Source of the DNA: Variovorax sp. V93
Lineage (GTDB): Bacteria; Pseudomonadota; Gammaproteobacteria; Burkholderiales; Burkholderiaceae_C
Assembly: GCF_041154485.1 (NCBI RefSeq)
Contig: NZ_AP028669.1
Span: forward strand, 2,542,001-2,606,000
DNA: 64,000 bases
Reading direction: 5' to 3'
The position numbers and the translations under genes were made by a program. Position 1 is the first letter of the stretch. Each line of letters begins with the position of its first letter. The notes under the pieces were generated by a model. That model saw nothing but the letters and a program-made list of their open reading frames with translations, searched no databases and was not told the DNA's origin. Below, one piece after another: positions 44,542 through 53,800 of this stretch.

Positions 44542-45456
44542 ATGCAAGACCTCAACGACATGGTTTTCTTCGCCGAGGTGGCAGAGCGCGGCGGCTTTGC
44601 CGCGGCCAGCCGCGCGCTCGGCATTCCCAAGTCGCGCCTGTCGCGCCGTGTGGCGGAACTGGAGGATCGGCTCGGCGTGCAGCTGATGCAGCGCAGCACG
44701 CGGCGCCTGTCGCTCACGCCTGCGGGCGAGATCTTCCTGCGGCATTCGGCCGCCGTGCGGGACGCGGCGCAGGCCGCGACCGAGGCGGTGGCGCAGGTGC
44801 ACACCGAGCCCTGCGGCACGGTCCGCCTGAGCTGCCCGATCACCATCGCCCACAGCGGGCTCGCGCAGCTGCTGCCGCGCTTCATGGAGCGCTACCCGGC
44901 GGTGCGCGTCGACCTGCGCGTCATGAACCGGCCCGTGGACCTGATCGAGGAGGGCATCGACATCGCGCTGCGCGTGCGCCCCGCCATCGAAGACAGCACC
45001 ACGCTCGTGGCCAAGGTGCTGGGCACCAGCCGCGCCGTGCTGGTGGCCCGGCCAGACCTGCTGCAGCGCCTGGGCCCGGTCCGCACGCCGGCCGACCTGG
45101 CGCGGCTGCCGACGACGGCCATGTCGGCCAACGGCGAGGGGCGCAGCGAATGGCGGCTCGAGGGCCCGAACGGCGAGATTCACGTGCACGTCCACACGCC
45201 GCGCTGCGTGGCGGACGACCTGGCGACGCTGCAGCTGGTCGCGCTCGAAGGCGTGGGCGCGGCACTGCTGCCCGGCTACATGTGCCGCGCCGACGTGGAG
45301 GCGGGCCGGCTCGCGCAGGTGCTGCCTGGCTGGGGGCCTGCGCCGGTGATCGCGCACATGGTTTTCCCGCCGCGGCGGGCCCTGGTGCCGGCGGTTCGCC
45401 AGCTGATCGATTTCCTGACCGAGCACATGAGCGGGAGCCAATCGGGCATGTATTAG
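44542..45456 (+). CDS. LysR family regulator, divergent from azoR
   Basis: 304 residues. The N-terminal domain DLNDMVFFAEVAERGGFAAASRALGIPKSRLSRRVAELEDRLG is a typical LysR winged helix of the subgroup that controls azoreductases and quinone reductases (DsdC/AaeR-like architecture with VQLMQRSTRRLSLTPAGE). The effector domain follows from about residue 90. I chose the ATG at 44542 (MQDLNDMV); ATG 44524 is possible. Probably senses a quinone or phenolic compound. Confidence 0.9.
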   Translation: MQDLNDMVFFAEVAERGGFAAASRALGIPKSRLSRRVAELEDRLGVQLMQRSTRRLSLTPAGEIFLRHSAAVRDAAQAATEAVAQVHTEPCGTVRLSCPITIAHSGLAQLLPRFMERYPAVRVDLRVMNRPVDLIEEGIDIALRVRPAIEDSTTLVAKVLGTSRAVLVARPDLLQRLGPVRTPADLARLPTTAMSANGEGRSEWRLEGPNGEIHVHVHTPRCVADDLATLQLVALEGVGAALLPGYMCRADVEAGRLAQVLPGWGPAPVIAHMVFPPRRALVPAVRQLIDFLTEHMSGSQSGMY

Positions 45457-45569
45457 CCGGATCGGAGCTGCTTATGCGAAAAACGCCATAACCAAACAAG
45501 TAGATATTCGTTTGGCATTGAAGCTGTGCTTCGCACAATCCCAGGCTCCCATCCATCCAAGGAGCGACC

Positions 45570-46211
45570 ATGGCGACCCTGCGACTCGGCGACACAGCCC
45601 CCAATTTCACCCAGGACTCCAGCGAAGGCCCCCTCGACTTCTACCAGTGGGCCGGCGATTCGTGGGTGGTGTTCTTCTCGCACCCGGCCGATTTCACGCC
45701 CGTGTGCACCACCGAGCTCGGCAAGACCGCGGCGCTGTCGGGCGAATTCGCCAAGCGCGGCGTGAAGCCGATCGCGCTGAGCGTCGACCCGGCCACCAGG
45801 CACAAGGAGTGGATCGGCGACATCAACGAGACGCAGAACACCACCGTCAACTTCCCGATCATCGCGGACCATGACCGCAAGGTGGCCGACCTGTACGACC
45901 TGATCCACCCGAACGCATCGGCCACGGCCACGGTGCGCAGCGTGTTCATCATCGATCCGAAGAAGGCGATCCGCGCGACCATCACCTACCCGGCATCCAC
46001 CGGCCGCAACTTCGACGAGATCCTGCGCGTGATCGACTCGCTGCAGCTCACCGACAGCCACAAGGTGGCCACGCCCGTGAACTGGAAGGATGGCGACGAC
46101 GTGGTCATCATCCCGAGCATCCAGGACCCGGCCGAACTGGCCGAGCGCTTCCCCAAGGGCTTCAAGGCCGTGAAGCCCTACCTGCGCATCACGCCGCAGC
46201 CCAACAAGTAA
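45570..46211 (+). CDS. 1-Cys peroxiredoxin (Prx6-type)
   Basis: 213-residue thiol peroxidase. Cys46 in SHPADFTPVCTTELG is the peroxidatic cysteine and is the only cysteine in the protein, so reduction needs an external thiol. The C-terminal half (STGRNFDEILRVIDSLQLT ... WKDGDDVVIIPSI) is the dimerisation domain of Prx6/AhpC-like 1-Cys enzymes. Start ATG 45570 after AAGGAG. It heads the sulfate transporter operon; peroxidase with sulfur uptake fits a shared response to oxidants that consume thiols. Confidence 0.94.
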   Translation: MATLRLGDTAPNFTQDSSEGPLDFYQWAGDSWVVFFSHPADFTPVCTTELGKTAALSGEFAKRGVKPIALSVDPATRHKEWIGDINETQNTTVNFPIIADHDRKVADLYDLIHPNASATATVRSVFIIDPKKAIRATITYPASTGRNFDEILRVIDSLQLTDSHKVATPVNWKDGDDVVIIPSIQDPAELAERFPKGFKAVKPYLRITPQPNK

Positions 46212-46231
46212 GCGGGCAGGGCAGCGCCTTC

Positions 46232-46807
46232 ATGCAGACTTCCGTGATCATCGTGCCCGGCTGGCGCGACTCCGGGCCCGGCCATTGGCAGAGCCTGTGG
46301 GAAGAGCGCATTCCGGGTGCGGCGCGCGTGGTGCAGGACGACTGGGCTTCGCCCAAGCGCGAGGCCTGGGTGGCCACGCTCGCCAGGCTGGTGCTCGAAA
46401 GCCCCGGGCCGGTGGTGATTGCCGCACACAGCCTGGGCTGCATTGCCACGGCGCACCTGCCGGCCGAGGCGGCGGCGCGCATCCGCGGGGCGCTGCTGGT
46501 GGCACCGGCCGATCCGGAGCGCCGGGCCGTGCTGTCGGACTTCGCGCCCGTGCCCTATGCGGCGCTGCCGTACCGCAGCATCGTGGTGGCGAGCAGCAAC
46601 GACCCGTATTGCCCGATCCGCCTGGCCGGCGCCTATTCCCGCGCCTGGGGCAGTGAGTTTGTCCGCATGCAGAATGCGGGCCATATCAACATCGATTCGG
46701 GGCATGGGGACTGGCCGCTCGGCCTCGCCTTGCTCCAGTCGCTGACCGACGAGCCCGCCGCCTGGCCGGCAGGCCGTGAATTTTCAGAAAACTTGGCAAC
46801 CACATGA
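46232..46807 (+). CDS. RBBP9/YdeN family serine hydrolase
   Basis: 191-residue alpha/beta hydrolase. The nucleophile elbow is VIAAHSLGCIAT (Ser near residue 68); SSNDPYCPIRLA and NAGHINIDSGHGDWPLG supply Asp and His. The N-terminal VIIVPGWRDSGPGHWQSLWE is a near-perfect family signature. Its stop overlaps the start of the second sbp gene by 4 bases, so expression is coupled to the sulfate transporter. The natural substrate of this family is unknown. Confidence 0.9.
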   Translation: MQTSVIIVPGWRDSGPGHWQSLWEERIPGAARVVQDDWASPKREAWVATLARLVLESPGPVVIAAHSLGCIATAHLPAEAAARIRGALLVAPADPERRAVLSDFAPVPYAALPYRSIVVASSNDPYCPIRLAGAYSRAWGSEFVRMQNAGHINIDSGHGDWPLGLALLQSLTDEPAAWPAGREFSENLATT

Positions 46808-47820
46808 CTTCCAGATTCAAGACCTTCGCCGCCGTGCTCGCGCTGGCGTCTTCCGCACTCGCCGGCGGCAGCGCCTTCGCGCAGGGCAGCACGCTGCTGA
46901 ACGCCTCGTACGACGTGGCGCGCGAGTTCTACAAGGACTACAACGCGGCGTTCGTGGCCAACTACAAGAAGACCACCGGCAAGGACGTGAAGATCGACCA
47001 GTCGCATGGCGGCTCGAGCGCCCAGGCGCGCGCGGTGGCCGACGGTCTCGATGCCGACGTGGTGACCATGAACACCTCCACCGACATCGACTTCCTGGCC
47101 AACGCCGGCGTGGTCGCGAAGGACTGGAACAAGAAGTTTCCCGAGAACGCATCGCCCACCACCTCGACCATGCTGTTCCTGGTGCGCAACGGCAACCCCA
47201 AGGGCATCAAGGACTGGGAAGACCTGGTCAAGCCCGGCGTGCAGGTCGTGATCGTCAACCCCAAGACCGGCGGCAACGGGCGCTACGCCTACCTGGCGGC
47301 CTGGGGCTACGTCAAGAAGAAGGGCGGCACCGACGCCCAGGCGGCCGAGTTCGTCGGCAAGCTGTTCAAGAACGTGCCGGTGCTGGCGCGCGGCGGCCGC
47401 GACGCGACCACCGCCTTCCTGCAGCGCAACATCGGCGATGCGCTGATCACCTTCGAATCCGAAGTGGTGTCGATCGACCGCGAGTTCGGCTCCGGCAAGG
47501 TCGATTCGGTCTATCCGTCGATCAGCATCGTGGCCGAGAACCCGGTGGCCGTGGTCGAGCGCACCACCAAGAAGAAGGGCACCGGCGAACTCGCCAAGGC
47601 CTACCTCGACTGGCTCTATTCCGAAGAGGCGCAGGAAATTGCCGCCAAGCACGCGCTGCGCCCGCGCTCGCAGGCCGTGCTCAAGAAGTACGCCGCCACC
47701 TTCAAGCCGCTGCAGCTGTTCACGGTGCAGGAACTGTTCGGCAGCCTCGGCGACGCCCAGAAGGTGCACTTCAACGACGGTGGCCAGTTCGACAAGCTCT
47801 ACACCCCTGGCGCGAAGTAA
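46804..47820 (+). CDS. sbp: Sulfate/thiosulfate-binding periplasmic protein (second copy)
   Basis: 338 residues with a Sec signal peptide (MTSRFKTFAAVLALASSALAGGSAFAQ) and all sulfate-binding blocks: [70 protein letters not shown]. It is the binding protein proper to the adjacent CysTWA importer, translationally coupled to the upstream hydrolase and running straight into cysT (ATG directly after the TAA). Relative to the copy at 30305 it uses a Sec rather than Tat-like signal. Confidence 0.94.
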   Translation: MTSRFKTFAAVLALASSALAGGSAFAQGSTLLNASYDVAREFYKDYNAAFVANYKKTTGKDVKIDQSHGGSSAQARAVADGLDADVVTMNTSTDIDFLANAGVVAKDWNKKFPENASPTTSTMLFLVRNGNPKGIKDWEDLVKPGVQVVIVNPKTGGNGRYAYLAAWGYVKKKGGTDAQAAEFVGKLFKNVPVLARGGRDATTAFLQRNIGDALITFESEVVSIDREFGSGKVDSVYPSISIVAENPVAVVERTTKKKGTGELAKAYLDWLYSEEAQEIAAKHALRPRSQAVLKKYAATFKPLQLFTVQELFGSLGDAQKVHFNDGGQFDKLYTPGAK

Positions 47821-48708
47821 ATGAGCGGCGCTGTTTCTTCGGCGCTCCCGTCCGCGGGAGCGCCGCTTTCGCATGTGAACCGGGCAGGGGGCTCCAAGCG
47901 GGTGCTGCCCGGTTTCCACATCACGCTCGGCTTCTCCATTCTCTACCTGAGCCTGATCGTGCTGATCCCGCTCTCGGCGCTGGTCTTCAAGACCTTCACG
48001 CTGAGCTGGGAACAGTTCTGGGTGGCCGTGACCGCGCCGCGCGTGATGGCCTCGTACCGGCTCACCTTCGGCGCCTCGCTGATCGCGGCCGTGGTCAACG
48101 CGGTGTTCGGCCTGCTCGTGGCCTGGGTGCTGGTGCGCTACAAGTTCCCGGGCAAGCGCATCGTCGATGCGCTGGTCGACCTGCCGTTCGCGCTGCCCAC
48201 GGCGGTGGCCGGCATCTCGCTCACGGCGCTGCTCGCGGGCAACGGCTGGATCGGGCAATTGCTCGAGCCGCACGGCATCAAGCTGGCGTTCACGCCGGCG
48301 GGCATCGTGATTGCGCTGATCTTCATCGGCCTGCCCTTCGTGGTGCGCACGGTGCAGCCGGTGCTGGAAGACGCCGAGAAGGAACTCGAGGAAGCCGCCA
48401 CCTCGCTGGGCGCGACGCGGCTGCAGACCTTCACGAAGGTGATCTTCCCGTCGATCGCGCCGGCGCTGCTCACGGGCTTTGCCATGGCCTTTGCACGCGC
48501 CATCGGCGAGTACGGCTCGGTGATCTTCATCGCCGGCAACATGCCGATGATTTCGGAGATCACGCCGCTCATCATCATCGGCAAGCTGGAGCAGTACGAC
48601 TATGCGGGCGCCACCGCGGTCGCGCTGGTGATGCTGGTCCTTTCATTCGTCCTGCTGCTGGTCATCAACGGCCTGCAGGCCTGGCAGCGTCGCCGCGCAG
48701 GAGCCTAG
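47821..48708 (+). CDS. cysT: Sulfate/thiosulfate ABC transporter permease CysT
   Basis: 295-residue permease with six predicted helices, beginning around residue 38 ([23 protein letters not shown]). The ATPase-contact loop reads [30 protein letters not shown], and [39 protein letters not shown] is a CysT signature. It starts immediately at the sbp stop. A repeat sequence separates it from cysW. Also named cysU. Confidence 0.95.
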   Translation: MSGAVSSALPSAGAPLSHVNRAGGSKRVLPGFHITLGFSILYLSLIVLIPLSALVFKTFTLSWEQFWVAVTAPRVMASYRLTFGASLIAAVVNAVFGLLVAWVLVRYKFPGKRIVDALVDLPFALPTAVAGISLTALLAGNGWIGQLLEPHGIKLAFTPAGIVIALIFIGLPFVVRTVQPVLEDAEKELEEAATSLGATRLQTFTKVIFPSIAPALLTGFAMAFARAIGEYGSVIFIAGNMPMISEITPLIIIGKLEQYDYAGATAVALVMLVLSFVLLLVINGLQAWQRRRAGA

Positions 48709-48838
48709 GAATGTTGCACTCCCCCAGTCTTCGCGCACTTCGTGTCGCTTCGCCAACCCCCTCGCCGGGGGCAACACCAGCAGCCCGGCAAAGCCGGTTC
48801 TGCGGTGTTCCTTCGCGCAGCCTCATCGAGAGTTCGCT
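48709..48838. repeat. Interspersed repeat with nested hairpins between cysT and cysW
   Basis: 130 non-coding bases inside an otherwise tightly packed operon. It contains a stem CCCCC/GGGGG (48757-48771) and a larger hairpin 48773-48809 formed by AACACCAGCAG pairing with CTGCGGTGTT around the inner stem CCGGC-AAA-GCCGG, followed by CTTCGCGCAGC. The pattern CCCCAGTCTTCGCG ... GCAACACCAGC ... CGGCAAAGCCGG resembles dispersed extragenic elements I associate with Comamonadaceae. It probably inserted between the genes without breaking the operon. Confidence 0.65.
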
Positions 48839-49741
48839 ATGAGTGCGCCTTCCAAGATCATTCGCCGCGCACAGGCCGGCACCACCGAATCGGCCTGGGT
48901 GCGCTGGACGCTGATCGGCATTGCGCTCGCGTTCATGTTCCTGTTCCTCGTGCTGCCGCTGGCCGCCGTGGCGACGGAAGCGCTGCGCAAGGGCCTCGAT
49001 GCCTATCTCGAAGCACTGAAGGAGCCCGACGCCTGGAGCGCGATTCGCCTCACCCTGATCACGGCCGCCATCGCGGTGCCGATGAACCTGGTGTTCGGCG
49101 TGGCCGCAGCCTGGGCCATCGCCAAGTTCGAGTTCCGCGGCAAGGCCTTCCTGACCACGCTGGTGGACCTGCCGTTCGCGGTGTCGCCGGTGGTGGCGGG
49201 GCTGATCTACGTGCTGGTGTTCGGCGCGCAGGGCTGGCTCGGCCCGTGGCTCGCGGAGCACGACATCAAGATCATCTTCGCGGTGCCGGGCATCGTGCTG
49301 GCGACGGTGTTCGTGACCTTCCCGTTCATCGCGCGCGAACTCGTGCCGCTGATGCAGGCGCAGGGCACCGACGAGGAGCAGGCCGCCATCGTGCTTGGCG
49401 CGACCGGCTGGCAGACCTTCTGGCGCGTGACCCTGCCCAACATCAAGTGGGGCCTGCTGTACGGCGTGATCCTCTGCAACGCGCGCGCCATGGGCGAGTT
49501 CGGCGCGGTGTCGGTGGTGTCGGGCCACATCCGCGGCCAGACCAACACCATGCCGCTGCATGTGGAGGTGCTCTACAACGAATACCAGTCGGTGGCGGCC
49601 TTTGCCGTGGCCTCGCTGCTCGCCATCCTGGCGCTGGTCACGCTGGTGATCAAGTCGGTCATCGAATGGCGCCACGAACGCGAAATGAAGGCCATTGCCG
49701 AGCTGCCGCCAGAGCGGCCACCCGAGCCCTCGACGGCCTGA
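48839..49741 (+). CDS. cysW: Sulfate/thiosulfate ABC transporter permease CysW
   Basis: 300-residue permease paired with CysT. The first helix begins near residue 21 ([23 protein letters not shown]); [32 protein letters not shown] is the coupling loop, and [34 protein letters not shown] is the CysW hallmark. The ATG at 48839 lies at the edge of the repeat; cysA follows 18 bases after its stop. Confidence 0.95.
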   Translation: MSAPSKIIRRAQAGTTESAWVRWTLIGIALAFMFLFLVLPLAAVATEALRKGLDAYLEALKEPDAWSAIRLTLITAAIAVPMNLVFGVAAAWAIAKFEFRGKAFLTTLVDLPFAVSPVVAGLIYVLVFGAQGWLGPWLAEHDIKIIFAVPGIVLATVFVTFPFIARELVPLMQAQGTDEEQAAIVLGATGWQTFWRVTLPNIKWGLLYGVILCNARAMGEFGAVSVVSGHIRGQTNTMPLHVEVLYNEYQSVAAFAVASLLAILALVTLVIKSVIEWRHEREMKAIAELPPERPPEPSTA

Positions 49742-49759
49742 GAGAGAAAGAACAAGACC

Positions 49760-50857
49760 ATGAGCATCGAAATCCGCAACATCAGCAAGCAGTTCGGCGA
49801 CTTCCGGGCGCTGAACAACGTGAACCTCGACGTCGAGTCGGGCGAACTCGTCGCGCTGCTCGGCCCCTCGGGCTGCGGCAAGACCACGCTGCTGCGCATC
49901 ATCGCGGGGCTGGAGACGGCCGACACCGGCAGCATTCTCTTTTCGGGCGAGGACACCACCGACGTGCACGTGCGCGAGCGGCAGGTGGGCTTCGTGTTCC
50001 AGCACTACGCGCTGTTCCGCCACATGACGGTGTTCGAGAACGTCGCGTTCGGCCTGCGCGTGAAGCCGCGCAAGGAGCGCCCGAGCGACGCGCAGATCAA
50101 GCAGAAGGTGACCGACCTGCTCAAGCTGGTGCAGCTCGACTGGCTGGCCGACCGCTACCCGTCGCAGCTCTCGGGCGGCCAGCGCCAGCGCATCGCATTG
50201 GCGCGCGCATTGGCGGTGGAACCCAAGGTGCTGCTGCTCGACGAACCCTTCGGCGCGCTCGACGCCAAGGTGCGCAAGGAGCTGCGGCGCTGGCTGCGCC
50301 GGCTGCACGACGAGCTGCACGTTACCTCGATCTTCGTCACGCACGACCAGGAAGAGGCGCTCGAAGTGGCCGACCGCGTGGTGGTCATCAACAAGGGCCG
50401 CATCGAGCAGGTCGGCTCGCCGCAAGAGGTGTGGGACCAGCCCGCGAGCCCCTTCGTCTACGGCTTCCTGGGCGATGTGAACCTGTTCCATGGCCGGGCC
50501 GACAATGGCGCGGTGCAGCTGGACGGCATGCGCCTGGACTCGCCCGAACACAGCGGCGCGCGCGACGCCAAGGCCATGGCCTACGTGCGCCCGCACGATC
50601 TCACGGTGGAGCGCTACACCGCCGGCGCCACCGGCATCGTGGCCACCCTGTCGCGCGCCATCGTGGTCGGCCCGATCGCGCGGCTGGAACTTGAGCCCAC
50701 CGAAACGAATCCAGATAATCCGGGCTCCGGAACCATCATCGAGGCGCAACTCCCTGCGCAACAGTTCCGTGAACTGGGCCTGCACGAGGGCGACACGGTT
50801 GTCGCCACGCCACGCAAGGCCCGGGTGTTCGTAGAAGAAGATTGGGTGTCCCCTTGA
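49760..50857 (+). CDS. cysA: Sulfate/thiosulfate import ATP-binding protein CysA
   Basis: 365-residue ABC ATPase energising Cys[48 protein letters not shown] carries Walker A at about 36-44; signature [15 protein letters not shown], Walker [21 protein letters not shown] and switch His in [14 protein letters not shown] follow. Residues beyond about 240 form the regulatory TOBE-like domain with [11 protein letters not shown]. The stop overlaps the dsbB start. Confidence 0.96.
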   Translation: MSIEIRNISKQFGDFRALNNVNLDVESGELVALLGPSGCGKTTLLRIIAGLETADTGSILFSGEDTTDVHVRERQVGFVFQHYALFRHMTVFENVAFGLRVKPRKERPSDAQIKQKVTDLLKLVQLDWLADRYPSQLSGGQRQRIALARALAVEPKVLLLDEPFGALDAKVRKELRRWLRRLHDELHVTSIFVTHDQEEALEVADRVVVINKGRIEQVGSPQEVWDQPASPFVYGFLGDVNLFHGRADNGAVQLDGMRLDSPEHSGARDAKAMAYVRPHDLTVERYTAGATGIVATLSRAIVVGPIARLELEPTETNPDNPGSGTIIEAQLPAQQFRELGLHEGDTVVATPRKARVFVEEDWVSP

Positions 50858-51357
50858 TCGATTGGTACTTCGGCGCGCCGCGCCGCGCGTATGGGCTGAT
50901 CTGCCTGGCCTGCGTCCTGATGCTGGCCTTCGGGCTCTACCTGCAGCACGTGGTCGGCCTCGAGCCTTGCCCCATGTGCATCGTGCAGCGCTATGCGCTG
51001 GTGCTGGTGGCGCTTTTCACCGGGCTGGCCGGCGTGTTCAGGAGCCGCGGCCTGCAGGCAACGGGCGGCGTGCTGGCGCTGGTGGCGGCCGCGGGCGGCG
51101 CCTACACCGCGGCGGCGCAAAGCTGGCTCCAGTGGAACCCGCCCGAGGTCGTGACCTGCGGGCGCGACCTCTACGGAATGATCGAGACCTTTCCGCTCAA
51201 GCGGGCGCTGCCGATGATCTTCCGCGGCGGCGGCGATTGCTCGAAGGTCGACTGGTCGCTGTTCGGCCTGACGCTCGCGAACTGGTCGTTCATCGCCTTC
51301 GTGGTGCTGGCGGTGCTGCTGCTCGTGCTGCTTTTTCGCCGGCCCGCGGCGCGCTAG
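50854..51357 (+). CDS. dsbB: Disulfide bond formation protein DsbB
   Basis: 167-residue, four-helix membrane protein that reoxidises DsbA using quinone. The two periplasmic cysteine pairs are visible: Cys39-Cys42 in [12 protein letters not shown] and Cys102/Cys129 in [10 protein letters not shown] and [11 protein letters not shown] take the TTG at 50854 overlapping the cysA stop (TTGA); another TTG lies at 50842. The position at the end of a sulfate uptake operon links sulfur supply and thiol oxidation, perhaps only by transcription. Confidence 0.92.
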   Translation: MIDWYFGAPRRAYGLICLACVLMLAFGLYLQHVVGLEPCPMCIVQRYALVLVALFTGLAGVFRSRGLQATGGVLALVAAAGGAYTAAAQSWLQWNPPEVVTCGRDLYGMIETFPLKRALPMIFRGGGDCSKVDWSLFGLTLANWSFIAFVVLAVLLLVLLFRRPAAR

Positions 51358-52050
51358 CTAGAGCGGCAGGGTGTCGAAGGCTGCGTAGGCGGTCGCCAGC
51401 CAGGACTTCACGCGCTGGCGCTCCAGCAGGCCGAGCGCATGCGGCCCTTCGCGGTCGTTCACGGCCTTCCAGAAACTGGTGTTCTGCGCATCGATCTTGC
51501 GCATGCTCGCCTCATGCAGGCGCGGCAGCGTGATCACGCGGGCGCCGTTCGCGGTGGCCTTGGAAAGCGACTGCGACGCCAGCAGCATGCCGAAGTCGCT
51601 GCCGCGGCCGTAGTTCTGCACCACGATGTAGTTGGGCCGGTTGCCGAAGGTGTCGATCAGCGTGCCGAGCAGGTCGGTGGAGTCCTTGCCGTCGTCCAGC
51701 ACGTGCCAGAAGTTCACGGCCACGCCCAGTTCGTCGAACACGTCGAACAGGTCCGATTCCTTGATCCAGCGCGACAGCGGCGCGAGCGTCTGGGCCGCGA
51801 GGTCGACGATGACGCTTTGCTGCGGATTCGTCTCGAAGCCGTTCACCACGGTGTCCAGGCCCTCGAAGCTGTCGACCACGATGGGCGAGGCAAAGCCTTC
51901 GTAGAAGCGCGTGAACGAGCTGTGCGAGCGGTCGGTGTCGAAGCCCGTGAAAGGCTTGCTGTGGTCGATGAAGTACTGCGCCAGCACGCGCGCCGTGACC
52001 GACTTGCCGACACCGCCTTTTTCGCCGCCGATGAAATTGATGGAGCTCAT
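51358..52050 (-). CDS. Orphan ParA-like P-loop ATPase
   Basis: 230-residue protein with the deviant Walker A of the ParA/MinD group, GGEKGGVGKSVTAR (two lysines), FTGFDTDRSHSSFTRFY as the switch I region and VIVDLAAQTLAPLSRW as Walker B. No ParB, centromere repeats or replication gene is nearby, and there is no N-terminal DNA-binding domain, so plasmid partition is unlikely. It lies 65 bases downstream of hipA on the same strand and could be cotranscribed. It converges on dsbB with no gap. Confidence 0.8.
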   Translation of the reverse strand: MSSINFIGGEKGGVGKSVTARVLAQYFIDHSKPFTGFDTDRSHSSFTRFYEGFASPIVVDSFEGLDTVVNGFETNPQQSVIVDLAAQTLAPLSRWIKESDLFDVFDELGVAVNFWHVLDDGKDSTDLLGTLIDTFGNRPNYIVVQNYGRGSDFGMLLASQSLSKATANGARVITLPRLHEASMRKIDAQNTSFWKAVNDREGPHALGLLERQRVKSWLATAYAAFDTLPL

Positions 52051-52115
52051 GAGTTGCTGCTGCCTCGAAAGGGTGGAGGAGTGAAGGGCCGGATCATTCT
52101 AGGGGCCGCGTTTTT

Positions 52116-53414
52116 CTATTTGCCGCGCCTGGCCATGCCCTGCAGCAAGGGATGTGCCTGCAAGCGCTGCTGCAGCCGTTTTTTCCAGGCGGCCGGCAGC
52201 GTCGAGGCCTCGATCATTTCGGGCCAGCGGCTGCGCGCGAGCCGCGTCGTGTCCGCAACGGCGCGCCGCATCAGCGGTTCGTGCAGCCCCGTCGAGAAAC
52301 AGAAGGCGCGCACGTTGGCGGGCGTGAAGAGGGCGGTGCGTCGGGGGGCAGCCTCGCCCGGCGACGCCGGCAGAAGAGGCAGGGCATGGCCGTCGACGCC
52401 CTGGAGCGCGGCATAGGCCACGATGTCGTAGGCCGGGGCCAGCCGCGGTGCGATGCCGTCGGGGTACAGCACGCCGAAGTTCTTCAGATGCGCATCGGGG
52501 TTGCCGAGCAGGTCGTTCACCGCGAGGCGCCGCACGAGTTCGAGCACCGCTTCCTCGCCGAGCGATGGAAAGGCGCGCATGGCCAGTGCCATGTCGAGGT
52601 AGCTGGCGCTGTACTTGTGCATCGGGTCGACCGCGAGCACCTGCGCGAAGTCCTCGAAATGGATGCGGCGCGCGCCCTCGCGGTCGAAGCGCGTGACGGC
52701 AAGGAAGTCGGGCTCGTCGGGCAGCGCGTAGCTGTGCTCGGCCGCAATGGCCGAGAGCGGCGCGAGTTCGGCGTGGCAGACCTCGACGCCGGCCGCCCGC
52801 GCCAGCTGGAGCGAGAGCATCTCCAGCTGCGGCATGTGGGGGCGCCCGGCCACGGGCAGCTTGGCGATCACGCGGGTGCTCGCGCCGGCGCGGGTGCGGG
52901 CCACGTAGCGCCCGCCCTGCCGGCGCAGGCCGAGCTTGGGCTGCACGCCCGACACCGAGATGCCCTGCGGCATCGGCAGCTCGACCACCGACATCTCGAG
53001 CGCGTCCTGGTCCTGCGTGATGAGCCGCTGCAAGGTGCCGCGGTCGACCGCAACCGGCCGGGCGCTCACCGCGCCGGGCAGGTCGCCGCCGCAGGCCGCA
53101 AGAAGCTCGAAGTGATCGTTGTCGCGGCAGCCGCGCAATTGCGCGATGTGGCTGCGCAGGACGCCTTCGGGCAGCAGGTTCTGGAAGAAGCGCGGCAGCT
53201 GCCCGCCCTGCGCGTTGAAGAGCGGGTTCTTGACGTCGCTCCACAGGGCGGCCTGCGCCGAGGGGTCGCTGGCCACCATCGAAAGCGAAAGCACCTCGGG
53301 CGGCGGCGCGGCCACCAGTTCGGGCTCCGCCACGAAGCGGCAGAGGTCGGCGTACTGGAACAGCTTGCCGAAGCGGCGCGCGCCGAGCGAGATCTCCAGG
53401 ATCTTGACGTTCAT
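52116..53414 (-). CDS. hipA: HipA family serine/threonine kinase toxin
   Basis: 432-residue toxin kinase; E. coli HipA phosphorylates glutamyl-tRNA synthetase and causes growth arrest. An N-terminal couple_hipA-like subdomain precedes ISVSGVQPKLGLRR (the P-loop-like segment), RVIAKLPV (ATP lysine) and the catalytic NDLLGNPDAHLKNFGVLYPDG, then PAYDIVAYAAL with the metal-binding Asp. All key residues are present, so it should be active. The ATG at 53414 overlaps hipB by 4 bases. The target of this homologue is unknown. Confidence 0.92.
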   Translation of the reverse strand: MNVKILEISLGARRFGKLFQYADLCRFVAEPELVAAPPPEVLSLSMVASDPSAQAALWSDVKNPLFNAQGGQLPRFFQNLLPEGVLRSHIAQLRGCRDNDHFELLAACGGDLPGAVSARPVAVDRGTLQRLITQDQDALEMSVVELPMPQGISVSGVQPKLGLRRQGGRYVARTRAGASTRVIAKLPVAGRPHMPQLEMLSLQLARAAGVEVCHAELAPLSAIAAEHSYALPDEPDFLAVTRFDREGARRIHFEDFAQVLAVDPMHKYSASYLDMALAMRAFPSLGEEAVLELVRRLAVNDLLGNPDAHLKNFGVLYPDGIAPRLAPAYDIVAYAALQGVDGHALPLLPASPGEAAPRRTALFTPANVRAFCFSTGLHEPLMRRAVADTTRLARSRWPEMIEASTLPAAWKKRLQQRLQAHPLLQGMARRGK

Positions 53415-53740
53415 GGCGAACGCTTCCTCGCATGGGGCCCGGAAGCCGGAGCCGGCGACGCAGCCACAGCGCCGACGGCATTGCCGATGCGCGTGGGAAC
53501 CGGGCGATAGCCGGGCTCGGTGTCCGCACGTTCGCCGAAACCCTTGGGCGCGAGCTGCAACTCGAGGCCCAGGGCATCCACCAGCGCCAGCAGCGAGGAC
53601 AGCTGCGGATTTCCCTTCAGGCTCAGCGCATTGCGCACCGAGCGCTCGGTGAGGCCCGAGCGCAGCGCGATTTCTGCGTTGCCGAGGCCCGCGGCCTCGC
53701 GCCGGGCTGCCAGGGCTGTGATGAGTTCCTGCTTGTTCAC
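53411..53740 (-). CDS. hipB: HipB-like XRE antitoxin
   Basis: 109-residue DNA-binding antitoxin. Residues 3-60 form a Cro/CI helix-turn-helix (ELITALAARREAAGLGNAEIALRSGLTERSVRNALSLKGNPQ), and the remainder is a Pro/Ala-rich flexible tail ending KRSP, comparable to the degradable tail of HipB. The start is the GTG at 53740. No ribosome site is visible, but a TAATAT box ends 5-6 bases before it, so a leaderless transcript is possible. It overlaps hipA and likely autorepresses through the repeats just upstream. Confidence 0.88.
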   Translation of the reverse strand: MNKQELITALAARREAAGLGNAEIALRSGLTERSVRNALSLKGNPQLSSLLALVDALGLELQLAPKGFGERADTEPGYRPVPTRIGNAVGAVAASPAPASGPHARKRSP

Positions 53741-53783
53741 GGAAATATATTACCGCAAACCGGAGTTTTGGAAATATGTTTCC
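53741..53783 (-). promoter_or_regulatory. hipBA promoter/operator with paired dyads
   Basis: Two copies of one dyad: GGAAATATATTACC at 53741-53754 touching the hipB start, and the perfect GGAAATATGTTTCC at 53770-53783. Their centres are 29 bases apart, nearly three helical turns, so two HipB dimers would sit on the same face. The first contains the likely -10 box TAATAT on the minus strand. Confidence 0.65.
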
Positions 53784-53800
53784 TCGACCGGCCGCGATCC

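Noticed and set aside
51358..52115. ParA-like gene as evidence of an integrated plasmid or partition locus
   Set aside because: No ParB, replication gene, centromere-like repeats or integration boundaries are seen; flanking genes are chromosomal housekeeping.
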